The position numbers and the translations under genes were made by a program. A DNA stretch of 64,000 nt from Ewingella americana ATCC 33852 (lineage in GTDB: Bacteria > Pseudomonadota > Gammaproteobacteria > Enterobacterales > Enterobacteriaceae), in NCBI RefSeq assembly GCF_000735345.1, contig NZ_JMPJ01000066.1, forward strand, positions 124,001 through 188,000, read 5' to 3'. The first letter of the stretch is position 1. The number at the start of each line of letters is the position of its first letter. Positions 56,870 to 64,000 of the stretch are shown here, piece by piece. Under the pieces are notes generated by a model. It was not told where the DNA came from. It did not search any database and saw only the letters and a list, made by a program, of their open reading frames with translations.

Positions 56870-57493
56870 ATGCGAAAGATGATGAATGCTTTTAACCAAA
56901 GAATGCCGCGGCTTAATGGAGGTGCGGGTTATATCGCCCTGATGCTGCTGACACTGGCCAGCACGATGCTTACTAGTGAAGGGGCTCGTGCGGATATCAA
57001 TAACTGCACGATAACGCTCTCCCCTCCTATACACGATTACGGCGAGTTGCTCAAAAGTCGGCAGAACTTTGTTAACACCGCGCAGGGCAATGCGACCACC
57101 TTAAGTGCTCGCAGCAGTAACTTAACCATTACCTGTCCGCAGGCAGAAATAATGAATGTGCGCTTCACGGGCAGGATCCTTTCTGACGGCAACTTTGCCT
57201 TTGGTCCGAAAGGTAATGTCAGCGTGACTCTGGGATCCGCAGTGCTGGACGGCAATGCAGTACAACTGGCGAAAACCAAACGTAAAGGCGTGATTATCGG
57301 CCCGATCATTGCAGATACCCAGACTCTGAGTGCGGACGATGAAATCACCGTGGGCGCGAACAGCAGCGTGAAAGGAACCAACCTGAACGCGGTAGTGACC
57401 GTCACACCTTATCTGCACGAGTCGGCGTTTGTGGTGCAGGAAGCCAATGTGCAAGAGGAGTTGCTGAATATTGAACTGCTGCCGATGAATTAA
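56870..57493 (+). CDS. Fimbrial subunit / adaptor-like secreted protein
   Basis: The 207-residue precursor has a long signal region (to about residue 43, EGARA-DINN) and a beta-rich mature part with Cys residues in INNCTITLSPPIHDYGELL and NLTITCPQ that would form the pilin disulfide. It ends EELLNIELLPMN. It belongs to the pilin-like proteins of the usher cluster, with some DUF1120-like features; whether it is tip, adaptor or minor subunit is not clear. GGAGACGG lies eight bases before the ATG. Confidence 0.75.
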   Translation: MRKMMNAFNQRMPRLNGGAGYIALMLLTLASTMLTSEGARADINNCTITLSPPIHDYGELLKSRQNFVNTAQGNATTLSARSSNLTITCPQAEIMNVRFTGRILSDGNFAFGPKGNVSVTLGSAVLDGNAVQLAKTKRKGVIIGPIIADTQTLSADDEITVGANSSVKGTNLNAVVTVTPYLHESAFVVQEANVQEELLNIELLPMN

Positions 57494-57621
57494 TCCTAAG
57501 CAGTGACCCATTTAGTAATCATGAAAGCGAACGGCAGCGCCAAATGGAAGAACCCGTTCTTTGGCTGCTTGGTATAAAGAGATGTAAATTTATAAACGTG
57601 TAACTAATGGAGATTTACAAC

Positions 57622-58291
57622 ATGGAAAGAAATATTAAATCAGTACTGAAAATGACCTCCCTGGCTTGCCTGCTGGCGGCCACCACCTCTGCGATGGCGG
57701 TTCCTCAGACCACCCTGCGCATTACCGGTACCGTCACGCCGGGTGCCTGTTCACCCGTGCTGACTAACAGCGGCATCATCGACTTCGGCGAAACCTCCGT
57801 TGACCAGCTACCGGCCACCGGCCACCGGCACCTTAGCACTGGCGGGTAAATCTATCAGCGCTACCGTGACCTGTACTACAGCGACCAAAGTGGCGATGAG
57901 CTTTGTAGATAACCGCGCTGACTCCGTACCTGCTCACACCAATGAGCCAACCACGGCAGCTACAGCCTTCGGCCTGGGCAAAGCGGGCGACATCAAAATC
58001 GGTTCCTACGGTCTGAGCATCACCTCTATTCAGGGTGATGGCACCGCTGGTGACCTGCTGATGAGCTCTGATAAAACGAGCTGGAGCAAAATGACGCTGG
58101 ATACCTTCGCTAATAACAATACGTCACAGCAGTATCTGAGTCTTGCAGCAACCGGGACCACGGCACCAAAAGTTGCGACAGTGCTCACCTTTAACCTGAA
58201 AGCGACACCATCGCTGAGTTCTGCAATGGGCGGTATCACCGAAACGGCGAACCTGGACGGCAACACCACCATTAACTTTGAATACCTGTAA
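57622..58291 (+). pseudogene. DUF1120-type fimbrial subunit, out of frame at a 7-bp repeat
   Basis: The first part (57622-57849) codes a signal peptide (cut near TSAMA) and PQTTLRITGTVTPGACSPVL with the pilin Cys, then stops after HRHLSTGG. The second part (to 58291) codes the rest, LALAGKSISATVTCTTA through TINFEYL. At the junction the heptamer ACCGGCC occurs twice (57810-57823) and partly a third time. Removing one 7-bp unit joins the parts as QLPATGTLALAGKS and gives a 220-residue protein, the family size. So the gene is off in this sequence, either by slippage that can reverse or by a fixed mutation. GGAG nine bases ahead supports the ATG at 57622. Confidence 0.85.
57810..57829 (+). repeat. 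Heptanucleotide tandem repeat (ACCGGCC) in the pilin gene
   Basis: Two full copies of ACCGGCC and the first six bases of a third. Not a multiple of three, so each gain or loss of a unit shifts the reading frame; loss of one unit restores it. Confidence 0.9.
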
Positions 58292-58465
58292 TAGGTCTTA
58301 AAAGTTAAAAAAATACGTTAAATAAGGATCCGGCCTGCGCACATTAGCTGGTCGGAACAACAAACAGAAAAGTGAAACCACCAACGTGGAAAACCAAGCA
58401 ATCAAGAATATCCTCAAGTTACCTCGCTAAATACCCATTCTTGCAGTTTTCAAAGATACTTAATT

Positions 58466-59662
58466 TTAATGTTCCCGCACCAGCTCTTGCGCGCAGGCCC
58501 ACGCCGAGCTCCAGGCCCACTGGAAGTTGTAGCCGCCGAGCCAACCGGTCACGTCGACCACTTCGCCGATAAAGTACAGGCCGGGGACCTTGGTGGCGCC
58601 CATGGTTTTGGATGACAGCTCTTTGGTGTCGACGCCGCCGAGGGTGACTTCCGCCGTGCGATAGCCTTCGGTGCCGTTGGGCTGGACGCGCCAGTTTTGT
58701 AGCTGCTCGACTAATTCTGCCTGCTGCGGCACGTTAAGCTGCTTGAGGGTGACATCGGGAATTTGGCCGAGAGTTTGCAGGCATTCGACCAGACGCTTCG
58801 GCAGCTGCATTGCCAGCGTATTTTTCAGGCTTTGGTTAGGATGCTGCAGGCGCTGTTCGTTCAAAAAGCCCGCTAAATCTAGGTCGGGAAGTAAGTTAAC
58901 GCTCACAAACTCACCGGGCTGCCAGTAACTGGAAAGCTGTAAAACCGCCGGGCCGGAGAGGCCGCGATGGGTGAATAAGATGCTTTCGCGGAACACCGTG
59001 CCGTCTTCGGCAGTCAGCACTGACGGCACCGAAACGCCGGACAGGGTCTGAAGGTGGTCCAGCAGCGGCTTATGCAGGGTAAAAGGCACCAATCCGGCGC
59101 GCGTTGGCAGCACTTTCAGGCCAAACTGCTCCGCCAGACGATATCCCCACGGCGATGCCCCGAGGCCGGGCATGGATAATCCGCCGCTCGCCACCACAAG
59201 TGAGTGAGTACTCACAGTTGAGCCATTCACATTGATTTCAAAGCCGCTTTCGGTTTTTGTCACCGAGGTGATTTCGCTGCGCAGGCGGATTTCCACCTTA
59301 CCTTTGGCGCATTCGCTCTCCAGCATGGCGACAATTTGCTGCGCCGAGTCGTCACAGAACAGCTGGCCGAGGGTTTTCTCATGCCATGCGATGCCGTGGC
59401 GGTTCACCATGTCGATGAAATCCCACTGGGTGTAGCGCGCCAGCGCCGATTTGCAGAAATGCGGGTTGTTGGAAAGGTAAGCCGCTGGTTCGGCATACAG
59501 GTTGGTGAAGTTACAGCGACCGCCGCCTGACATCAGGATTTTACGGCCCGCTTTTTTGCCGTTGTCGAGCAGCACAACGCGGCGGCCACCCTGACCTGCC
59601 AGCGCGGCACAAAACATGCCCGCAGCGCCTGCGCCAACCACGACTACATCAACCTGTTCCAC
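58466..59662 (-). CDS. yhiN: HI0933-family flavoprotein YhiN
   Basis: The 398-residue cytoplasmic protein is a FAD/NAD(P)-binding oxidoreductase of unknown substrate; the family is widespread in Enterobacterales. The FAD-binding motif VVVGAGAAGMFCAALA is at residues 6-21, followed by KILMSGGGRCNFTN and, at the C terminus, GLYFIGEVVDVTGWLGGYN. It follows E. coli YhiN throughout. It is convergent with the fimbrial cluster and divergent from pitA, and in E. coli yhiN also neighbours pitA. Confidence 0.94.
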   Translation of the reverse strand: MEQVDVVVVGAGAAGMFCAALAGQGGRRVVLLDNGKKAGRKILMSGGGRCNFTNLYAEPAAYLSNNPHFCKSALARYTQWDFIDMVNRHGIAWHEKTLGQLFCDDSAQQIVAMLESECAKGKVEIRLRSEITSVTKTESGFEINVNGSTVSTHSLVVASGGLSMPGLGASPWGYRLAEQFGLKVLPTRAGLVPFTLHKPLLDHLQTLSGVSVPSVLTAEDGTVFRESILFTHRGLSGPAVLQLSSYWQPGEFVSVNLLPDLDLAGFLNEQRLQHPNQSLKNTLAMQLPKRLVECLQTLGQIPDVTLKQLNVPQQAELVEQLQNWRVQPNGTEGYRTAEVTLGGVDTKELSSKTMGATKVPGLYFIGEVVDVTGWLGGYNFQWAWSSAWACAQELVREH

Positions 59663-60008
59663 ATCGGCCTCACTTTTTTCTTATCTTCAACTACGTTTAA
59701 AGTTGTATTGATTGCTGTACTTTTTTTGACAGAAAAGCAGGCTAAATAGTCGCCAGAAACCTGTCACGGGCGGCGATTGTAAGGTGCGGAAGGAGCTGAT
59801 ACCAGCCGGGAAAGTAAATAGATGGCGCTGGTAACGAAATGTGTCATGAAAGACGGGAGAGTAACTTTTTGATTTGGAAAGAGTTACTTCGAAGAAGCTG
59901 CAAAACCAACCTGCTTTTAGTCAAAAAAATGTCATATTTTCCTTTTACCGTCGCCCCGTTCTCGCAGATAATGCGCGGCGTTCATGACCACAAACTGGCG
60001 TAACAATT
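59663..60008. other. Divergent yhiN-pitA intergenic region
   Basis: A 346-bp region that must hold both promoters. TTGACA at 59727-59732 on the plus strand has no well-spaced -10 box. No operator is recognised. Confidence 0.35.
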
Positions 60009-61523
60009 ATGCTGCATTTATTTGCCGGGTTAGACATCCATACCGGTTCGTTGTTGATCCTCGCGTTACTGTTTGTGCTGTTCTATGAAGCCATCAACGG
60101 CTTCCATGATACGGCTAACGCAGTAGCTACTGTCATCTATACCCGTGCAATGCGCTCGCAACTTGCGGTCGTTATGGCTGGGGTATTTAACTTCTTAGGC
60201 GTTATTCTCGGCGGATTGAGTGTGGCTTATGCCATCGTTCACCTCTTGCCGACTGACCTGCTACTGAATGTCGGTTCCACCCACGGTCTGGCCATGGTGT
60301 TCTCCATGCTGCTTGCCGCCATCATTTGGAACCTCGGCACTTGGTATTTTGGCCTCCCGGCCTCCAGCTCCCATACCCTGATTGGTGCCATCATCGGCGT
60401 CGGATTGACTAACGCGTTAGTGACTCACAGCTCCGTGGTCGATGCGTTAAACATTCCAAAAATGATTGGTATTTTCGCTTCGCTGATTGTCTCACCGCTG
60501 GTGGGGATGATTATGGCGGGGGCGATGATCTTCATTTTGCGTCGCTACTGGAGCGGCACCAAGAAACACGCGCGTATTCACCTGACGCCTGCTGAGCGTG
60601 AAAAGAAAGACGGCAAGAAGAAGCCGCCATTCTGGACCCGTATCGGCCTGATCCTGTCCGCTATCGGCGTGAGCTTCTCGCACGGCGCGAACGACGGTCA
60701 GAAAGGCATTGGTCTGATTATGCTGGTGCTGATTGGTGTTGCGCCTGCGGGCTTCGTGCTGAACATGAATGCCACCGGTTACGACATCGCGCGTACCCGT
60801 GACGCAGTGACGCACTTGCAGCAGTACTATCAGCAGCACAGTGATGCCCTGCCGCACGTGGTGGCGCTGACTCCGCTGGTGCCAACACCGGACGAAGCGG
60901 CGGCCGATGCCGCGGATACGCAGAAAGAGAAAGTGTTCCACTGCGACAGCTCACACGCGCTGGACGCTATCGATCGCGCGCAGTCTCTGCTGGCGAATCT
61001 GCAATCTTACAGCGACCTGTCGCCAGAGCAGCGCAGCCACATGCGCCGCCTGCTGATGTGTGTTGCCGATACCGCAGACAAAGCCGCGAAGTTGGATGAA
61101 ACCTCTTCAGCCGACAAACGCTTCCTCGGCAACCTGAAGGGCGACCTTCTGCAAACCGTCGAGTACGCGCCGCTGTGGATCATTATCGCCGTCGCACTGG
61201 CCTTAGCGCTGGGTACGATGATTGGCTGGAAGCGCGTTGCGACCACCATCGGTGAGAAGATTGGCAAGAAAGGCATGACCTACGCACAGGGCCTGTCAGC
61301 CCAGCTGACCGCAGCACTGTCGATTGGCGTGGCAAGTTATACCGGTATGCCGGTATCAACCACCCACGTTCTCTCTTCAGCCGTTGCCGGTACTATGCTG
61401 GTTGACGGTGGCGGCGTGCAGAGCAAAACCGTGAAAAGCATCGCGATGGCATGGATCTTAACCCTGCCGGTGTCGATTGTGCTTTCAGGTGGCCTGTACT
61501 GGATCGCGCTGAAACTTATCTAA
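60009..61523 (+). CDS. pitA: Low-affinity inorganic phosphate transporter PitA
   Basis: PitA is an inner-membrane H+ symporter for metal-phosphate complexes. The 504-residue protein (499 in E. coli) has ten or so membrane segments in two halves, each with a PiT signature: [18 protein letters not shown] near residue 32 and [18 protein letters not shown] in the middle, separated by a long soluble loop (about 260-380). [14 protein letters not shown] and [14 protein letters not shown] are the paired loops of the family. It has its own terminator. Confidence 0.96.
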   Translation: MLHLFAGLDIHTGSLLILALLFVLFYEAINGFHDTANAVATVIYTRAMRSQLAVVMAGVFNFLGVILGGLSVAYAIVHLLPTDLLLNVGSTHGLAMVFSMLLAAIIWNLGTWYFGLPASSSHTLIGAIIGVGLTNALVTHSSVVDALNIPKMIGIFASLIVSPLVGMIMAGAMIFILRRYWSGTKKHARIHLTPAEREKKDGKKKPPFWTRIGLILSAIGVSFSHGANDGQKGIGLIMLVLIGVAPAGFVLNMNATGYDIARTRDAVTHLQQYYQQHSDALPHVVALTPLVPTPDEAAADAADTQKEKVFHCDSSHALDAIDRAQSLLANLQSYSDLSPEQRSHMRRLLMCVADTADKAAKLDETSSADKRFLGNLKGDLLQTVEYAPLWIIIAVALALALGTMIGWKRVATTIGEKIGKKGMTYAQGLSAQLTAALSIGVASYTGMPVSTTHVLSSAVAGTMLVDGGGVQSKTVKSIAMAWILTLPVSIVLSGGLYWIALKLI

Positions 61524-61566
61524 GTTGATGAGTTAGGTTGGACTGAGTTAGGTTAAAAATGCAAAA

Positions 61567-61597
61567 GGCGACTTGTTAATAGCAAGTCGCCTTTTTT
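61567..61597 (+). terminator. Terminator of pitA
   Basis: GGCGACTTG and CAAGTCGCC form a nine-base stem around TTAATAG, followed by TTTTTT. The opposite strand has AAAA before the stem, so it may also serve uspB. Confidence 0.9.
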
Positions 61598-61649
61598 GTT
61601 GGCTGAAAAAGCAAAATCCCTCCCTTAGCTAAACAGTAAAACCTTGAGA

Positions 61650-61985
61650 TTAGAACCAAATGAGCATCGCTAACATGCTGACGAGGATTAACCCGCACAG
61701 CGCCGTGGTTAACATAAACTGGCCGCGCACTCGCTCACAACGGCGAATAAACTCAGGGTCGTGATGATCGGTATAGCGCTGAGCATAGATGTAGCTCACC
61801 AGTCTAATTTGCTTACTCGGTTGCCCGTGAGTGGTGAAGAAACCCCGCCCATCGACATACTGATAGAGCAGCGGATCGCAGTCGCGCAGCACCACCAATA
61901 GCGCCCGCAAAGAAGAGTAATAGCGCAGCATATTCACGACGAAGACAAAACATAAAGCCCAAAACAGCGCAACGGGACTGATCAT
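61650..61985 (-). CDS. uspB: Universal stress protein B
   Basis: UspB is a small inner-membrane protein, sigma-S dependent in E. coli and linked to ethanol tolerance in stationary phase. The 111 residues equal the E. coli length, with membrane segments at both ends ([17 protein letters not shown] and [16 protein letters not shown]) and the conserved middle [25 protein letters not shown] in between. It is divergent from uspA, as in E. coli. Confidence 0.95.
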   Translation of the reverse strand: MISPVALFWALCFVFVVNMLRYYSSLRALLVVLRDCDPLLYQYVDGRGFFTTHGQPSKQIRLVSYIYAQRYTDHHDPEFIRRCERVRGQFMLTTALCGLILVSMLAMLIWF

Positions 61986-62332
61986 AATTCCCCCTCAAGA
62001 CGGGTTCATCACGCGGACAGCAATTAACAAAACGGGCTGTCCTTCCTGATGACGCTTAGCGACCCCGCCGAACCTTTTTGGCATCACACCCCCAGGGCAA
62101 TATCTCGCCCGCCCTCCAAACTATTGCAGAAACTCGGGGGCGCAGGCACAACGCGTCGGCCCCCTAATATTCAGTGTAGGAAACGAAATAAAAAAAGGGG
62201 GAAGTATTTATCTCTTGCCAGAAACGCGGGCGATGCGCTTGATTTATCTGTCCGTTTTAGCGCTATACTTAAGACATGGAACTCGCATGATGCTGAAATG
62301 GCTACTAACTGACTTATGGAAGGAGTTTTCTC
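61986..62332. promoter_or_regulatory. Divergent uspB-uspA control region
   Basis: In this 347-bp region a candidate uspA promoter is TTGATT (62239-62244) with TATACT (62264-62269) at a 19-base spacing, longer than ideal. AAGGAG just before 62333 is the uspA ribosome site. Control by ppGpp and FadR is known in E. coli but not visible here. Confidence 0.5.
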
Positions 62333-62779
62333 ATGTCTTACAAACACATACTCATTGCGGTTGATCTTTCCCCTGAAAGCAAAGTACTGGTAGAGAAAGC
62401 GGTTTCTATGGCGCGCCCTTATAACGCCAAAGTGTCACTGATTCATGTAGACGTAAATTACTCCGATCTGTACACCGGCCTGATTGACGTGAATTTGGGT
62501 GATATGCAGAAACGTATTTCTGAAGAGACCCACCACGCGCTAAACGAACTGTCCCACAACGCGGGCTATCCGATTTCGGAAACCCTGAGCGGCAGCGGCG
62601 ATTTGGCTCAGGTGCTGGTTGATGCCATTAAGAAATACGACGTCGATTTGGTGCTGTGCGGCCATCATCAGGACTTCTGGAGCAAGCTGATGTCCTCTGC
62701 GCGCCAGCTTATCAACACCGTTCACATCGACATGCTGATCGTCCCACTGCGTGACGAAGAAGAGACCGCCGCTGACTAA
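62333..62779 (+). CDS. uspA: Universal stress protein A
   Basis: UspA is a cytoplasmic dimeric protein induced by growth arrest and many stresses; it is autophosphorylated in E. coli. The 148-residue protein follows the E. coli sequence nearly throughout ([57 protein letters not shown]). As in other UspA-type members, the ATP-binding G-2x-G-9x-G motif of the MJ0577 type is not complete. AAGGAG precedes the ATG. Confidence 0.97.
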   Translation: MSYKHILIAVDLSPESKVLVEKAVSMARPYNAKVSLIHVDVNYSDLYTGLIDVNLGDMQKRISEETHHALNELSHNAGYPISETLSGSGDLAQVLVDAIKKYDVDLVLCGHHQDFWSKLMSSARQLINTVHIDMLIVPLRDEEETAAD

Positions 62780-62828
62780 GCTTTCTCAGCCCCGGCGCTC
62801 GGTTCACAGTATAAGTTGGCAGTAAAAG

Positions 62829-62856
62829 AAAAGGAGATGCATGGCATCTCCTTTTT
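62829..62856 (+). terminator. Bidirectional terminator between uspA and rsmJ
   Basis: AAGGAGATGC and GCATCTCCTT form a ten-base stem around ATG, with AAAAG before and TTTTTC after. It lies between the convergent uspA and rsmJ genes and suits both. Confidence 0.85.
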
Positions 62857-62884
62857 CTATGGTGCAGCGTTAAGCAATGAAGGC

Positions 62885-63631
62885 TTAAAGCGGGGTATAA
62901 ATATCAAATCGATGGCTCTTGGTGACCACCGCGGCCTGCGCGGCGATGTCAGCCATCGGCGGTGCGTAGTCCGGGCGTTTCACCACAATACGCTTGGTCG
63001 CTAAGCGACGCGCAGGTTCCAGCAGGCCATCGGCATCTTCGTCCGGCCCCACCAGCCCCTGAAACACCCGCATCTCTTTCTTCACCAGCGCGCTTTTCTG
63101 CTTATGCGGATACATCGGGTCGAGGTAGACCACTTCCGGCTTCGGCGTCAGCTCCGACAAGGCGGTCAGGCTGGAGGCGTGCAGCAGCGTCATGCGCTCG
63201 CGCAGCCACGGGCCGATTTCAGCATCGCGATAGCCTCTTTCCAGACCATCGTCGAGCAGCGCCGCGACCACTGGGTTACGCTCCAGCATGCGCACGTGGC
63301 AGCCCAGCGATGCCAGAACAAACGCGTCGCGCCCAAGGCCCGCGGTGGCATCCACCACGTTCGGCAAATAGCTGCCTTTGACGCCGACGGCTTTCGCCAC
63401 CGCTTCGCCCCGCCCGCCGCCGAACTTGCGGCGATGGGCCATGGTTCCGCCGACGAAATCGACGAAAATCGCCCCCAACTTTGGCTCGTCCAGCTTGCGC
63501 AGTTCGAGACGCTCAGGAGTGAGCACCAGCGCCATATTGGCGTCGGGGTCAGAGGTCAGGTTCCAGCGCTCGGCCAGAATAGATAAGGCGCCCTGAGAGG
63601 CGCCTTCTTCACAGATTAAACAGACACTCAC
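62885..63631 (-). CDS. rsmJ: 16S rRNA (guanine1516-N2)-methyltransferase RsmJ
   Basis: RsmJ methylates G1516 of 16S rRNA in the small subunit using S-adenosylmethionine. The 248-residue protein has the SAM-binding motif [19 protein letters not shown], and the catalytic block [15 protein letters not shown] of the N2-guanine methylases. The start is a GTG at 63631 that overlaps the prlC stop codon (GTGA), so it is translationally coupled to prlC. In E. coli the pair has the same order. Confidence 0.95.
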   Translation of the reverse strand: MSVCLICEEGASQGALSILAERWNLTSDPDANMALVLTPERLELRKLDEPKLGAIFVDFVGGTMAHRRKFGGGRGEAVAKAVGVKGSYLPNVVDATAGLGRDAFVLASLGCHVRMLERNPVVAALLDDGLERGYRDAEIGPWLRERMTLLHASSLTALSELTPKPEVVYLDPMYPHKQKSALVKKEMRVFQGLVGPDEDADGLLEPARRLATKRIVVKRPDYAPPMADIAAQAAVVTKSHRFDIYTPL

Positions 63632-64000
63632 GAGGCGACGCTTTCCTTAATACCATAATGGCGCAGCATAGCATCTAGCTGAGGCTCGCGCCCACGGAAG
63701 CGTTTGAACAGCTCCATTGGCTCTTCAGAACCGCCGCGCGACAGAATGTTGTCGAGGAAGGATTGGCCGGTTTCACGGTTGAAAATCCCCTCTTCTTCGA
63801 AGCGCGAGTAAGCATCGGCTGACAGCACTTCGGCCCACAGATAGCTGTAGTAACCCGCCGCGTAGCCACCGGCAAAAATGTGGCTAAAGGCATGTGGGAA
63901 GCGGCCCCAGCTCGGTGAAGGCACAACCGCCACCTGCTTTTTGATTTCCGCGAGGGTTTGCAGGATCTGCGCGCCCTTGGCCGGGTCATACTCGGCGTGC
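63628..64000 (-). CDS. prlC: Oligopeptidase A PrlC (OpdA), partial 3' end
   Basis: The last 124 codons of a cytoplasmic M3-family zinc metallopeptidase that degrades signal peptides and other oligopeptides; the gene runs off the right edge. The visible part holds the C-terminal family blocks [21 protein letters not shown], split as FPHAFSHIF and [16 protein letters not shown], and [20 protein letters not shown], and ends ESVAS. The HExxH zinc site is not in the window. Its TGA overlaps the GTG of rsmJ. Confidence 0.95.
   Translation of the reverse strand, partial: HAEYDPAKGAQILQTLAEIKKQVAVVPSPSWGRFPHAFSHIFAGGYAAGYYSYLWAEVLSADAYSRFEEEGIFNRETGQSFLDNILSRGGSEEPMELFKRFRGREPQLDAMLRHYGIKESVAS

Overview
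The window reads as chromosomal DNA of an enterobacterium close to Yersiniaceae (Rahnella, Ewingella, Rouxiella or Serratia type; the genus is an inference). Many proteins are near-identical in pattern to E. coli K-12 orthologues, and several E. coli neighbourhoods are kept (glpD-glgPACXB-asd-yhgN, yhhW-ryhB-yhhY, yhiN-pitA-uspB-uspA-rsmJ-prlC). Blocks of accessory genes interrupt this backbone. No tRNA, rRNA, IS element, prophage or CRISPR array was seen.

Layout. 1-5638: L-ascorbate utilisation: ulaABCDE on the minus strand (ulaE cut by the left edge), divergent ulaG, then the repressor gene ulaR. 5723-13677: glpE, glpG, glpR and glpD, with four foreign genes between glpE and glpG: a PLP lyase of the methionine gamma-lyase type, a LysR regulator, a pirin and a YcaC-type hydrolase. 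13741-14541: a NYN-domain nuclease-like gene with a terminator hairpin in its leader. 14775-24409: glgBXCAP glycogen operon. 24794-29215: asd, yhgN, a 46-codon orphan between twin terminators, gntT and gntK around a shared GntR/CRP control region. 29338-33630: beta-glucoside PTS operon (bglF, a GH1 phosphoglucosidase, bglG) behind an RNA antitermination switch, placed between gntK and gntR. 34002-37021: gntR, yhhW, the Fur-controlled small RNA RyhB, and yhhY. 37264-39625: a small-protein pair and an OlsF-type bifunctional acyltransferase (ornithine lipids). 39846-43481: an AIDA/pertactin-type autotransporter with a Pro-Val-Asp repeat linker. 43621-44882: a TetR-regulated pair (NTF2-like, DUF2798) with clear operators. 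44969-46342: an unrecognised Pro-rich protein. 46672-48815: a beta-hydroxyacid dehydrogenase and a beta-lactamase-fold lipoprotein. 49129-52427: a two-component system followed by a secreted HbpS/GlcG-like protein (frameshifted near its end) and an outer-membrane barrel. 53351-58291: a chaperone-usher fimbrial cluster whose last pilin gene is out of frame at a 7-bp tandem repeat. 58466-64000: yhiN, pitA, uspB, uspA, rsmJ and the 3' end of prlC.

Themes: sugar-acid and polyol catabolism (ascorbate, gluconate, glycerol phosphate, beta-glucosides) joined to glycogen storage, then iron-stress and envelope functions, then surface structures. The points most worth a second look are the 7-bp repeat that would switch the pilin gene on and off, the HK/RR/HbpS-like/OMP cluster, the Pro-rich orphan protein, the hairpin in front of the NYN gene, and the well-defined operators of the LysR and TetR regulators.
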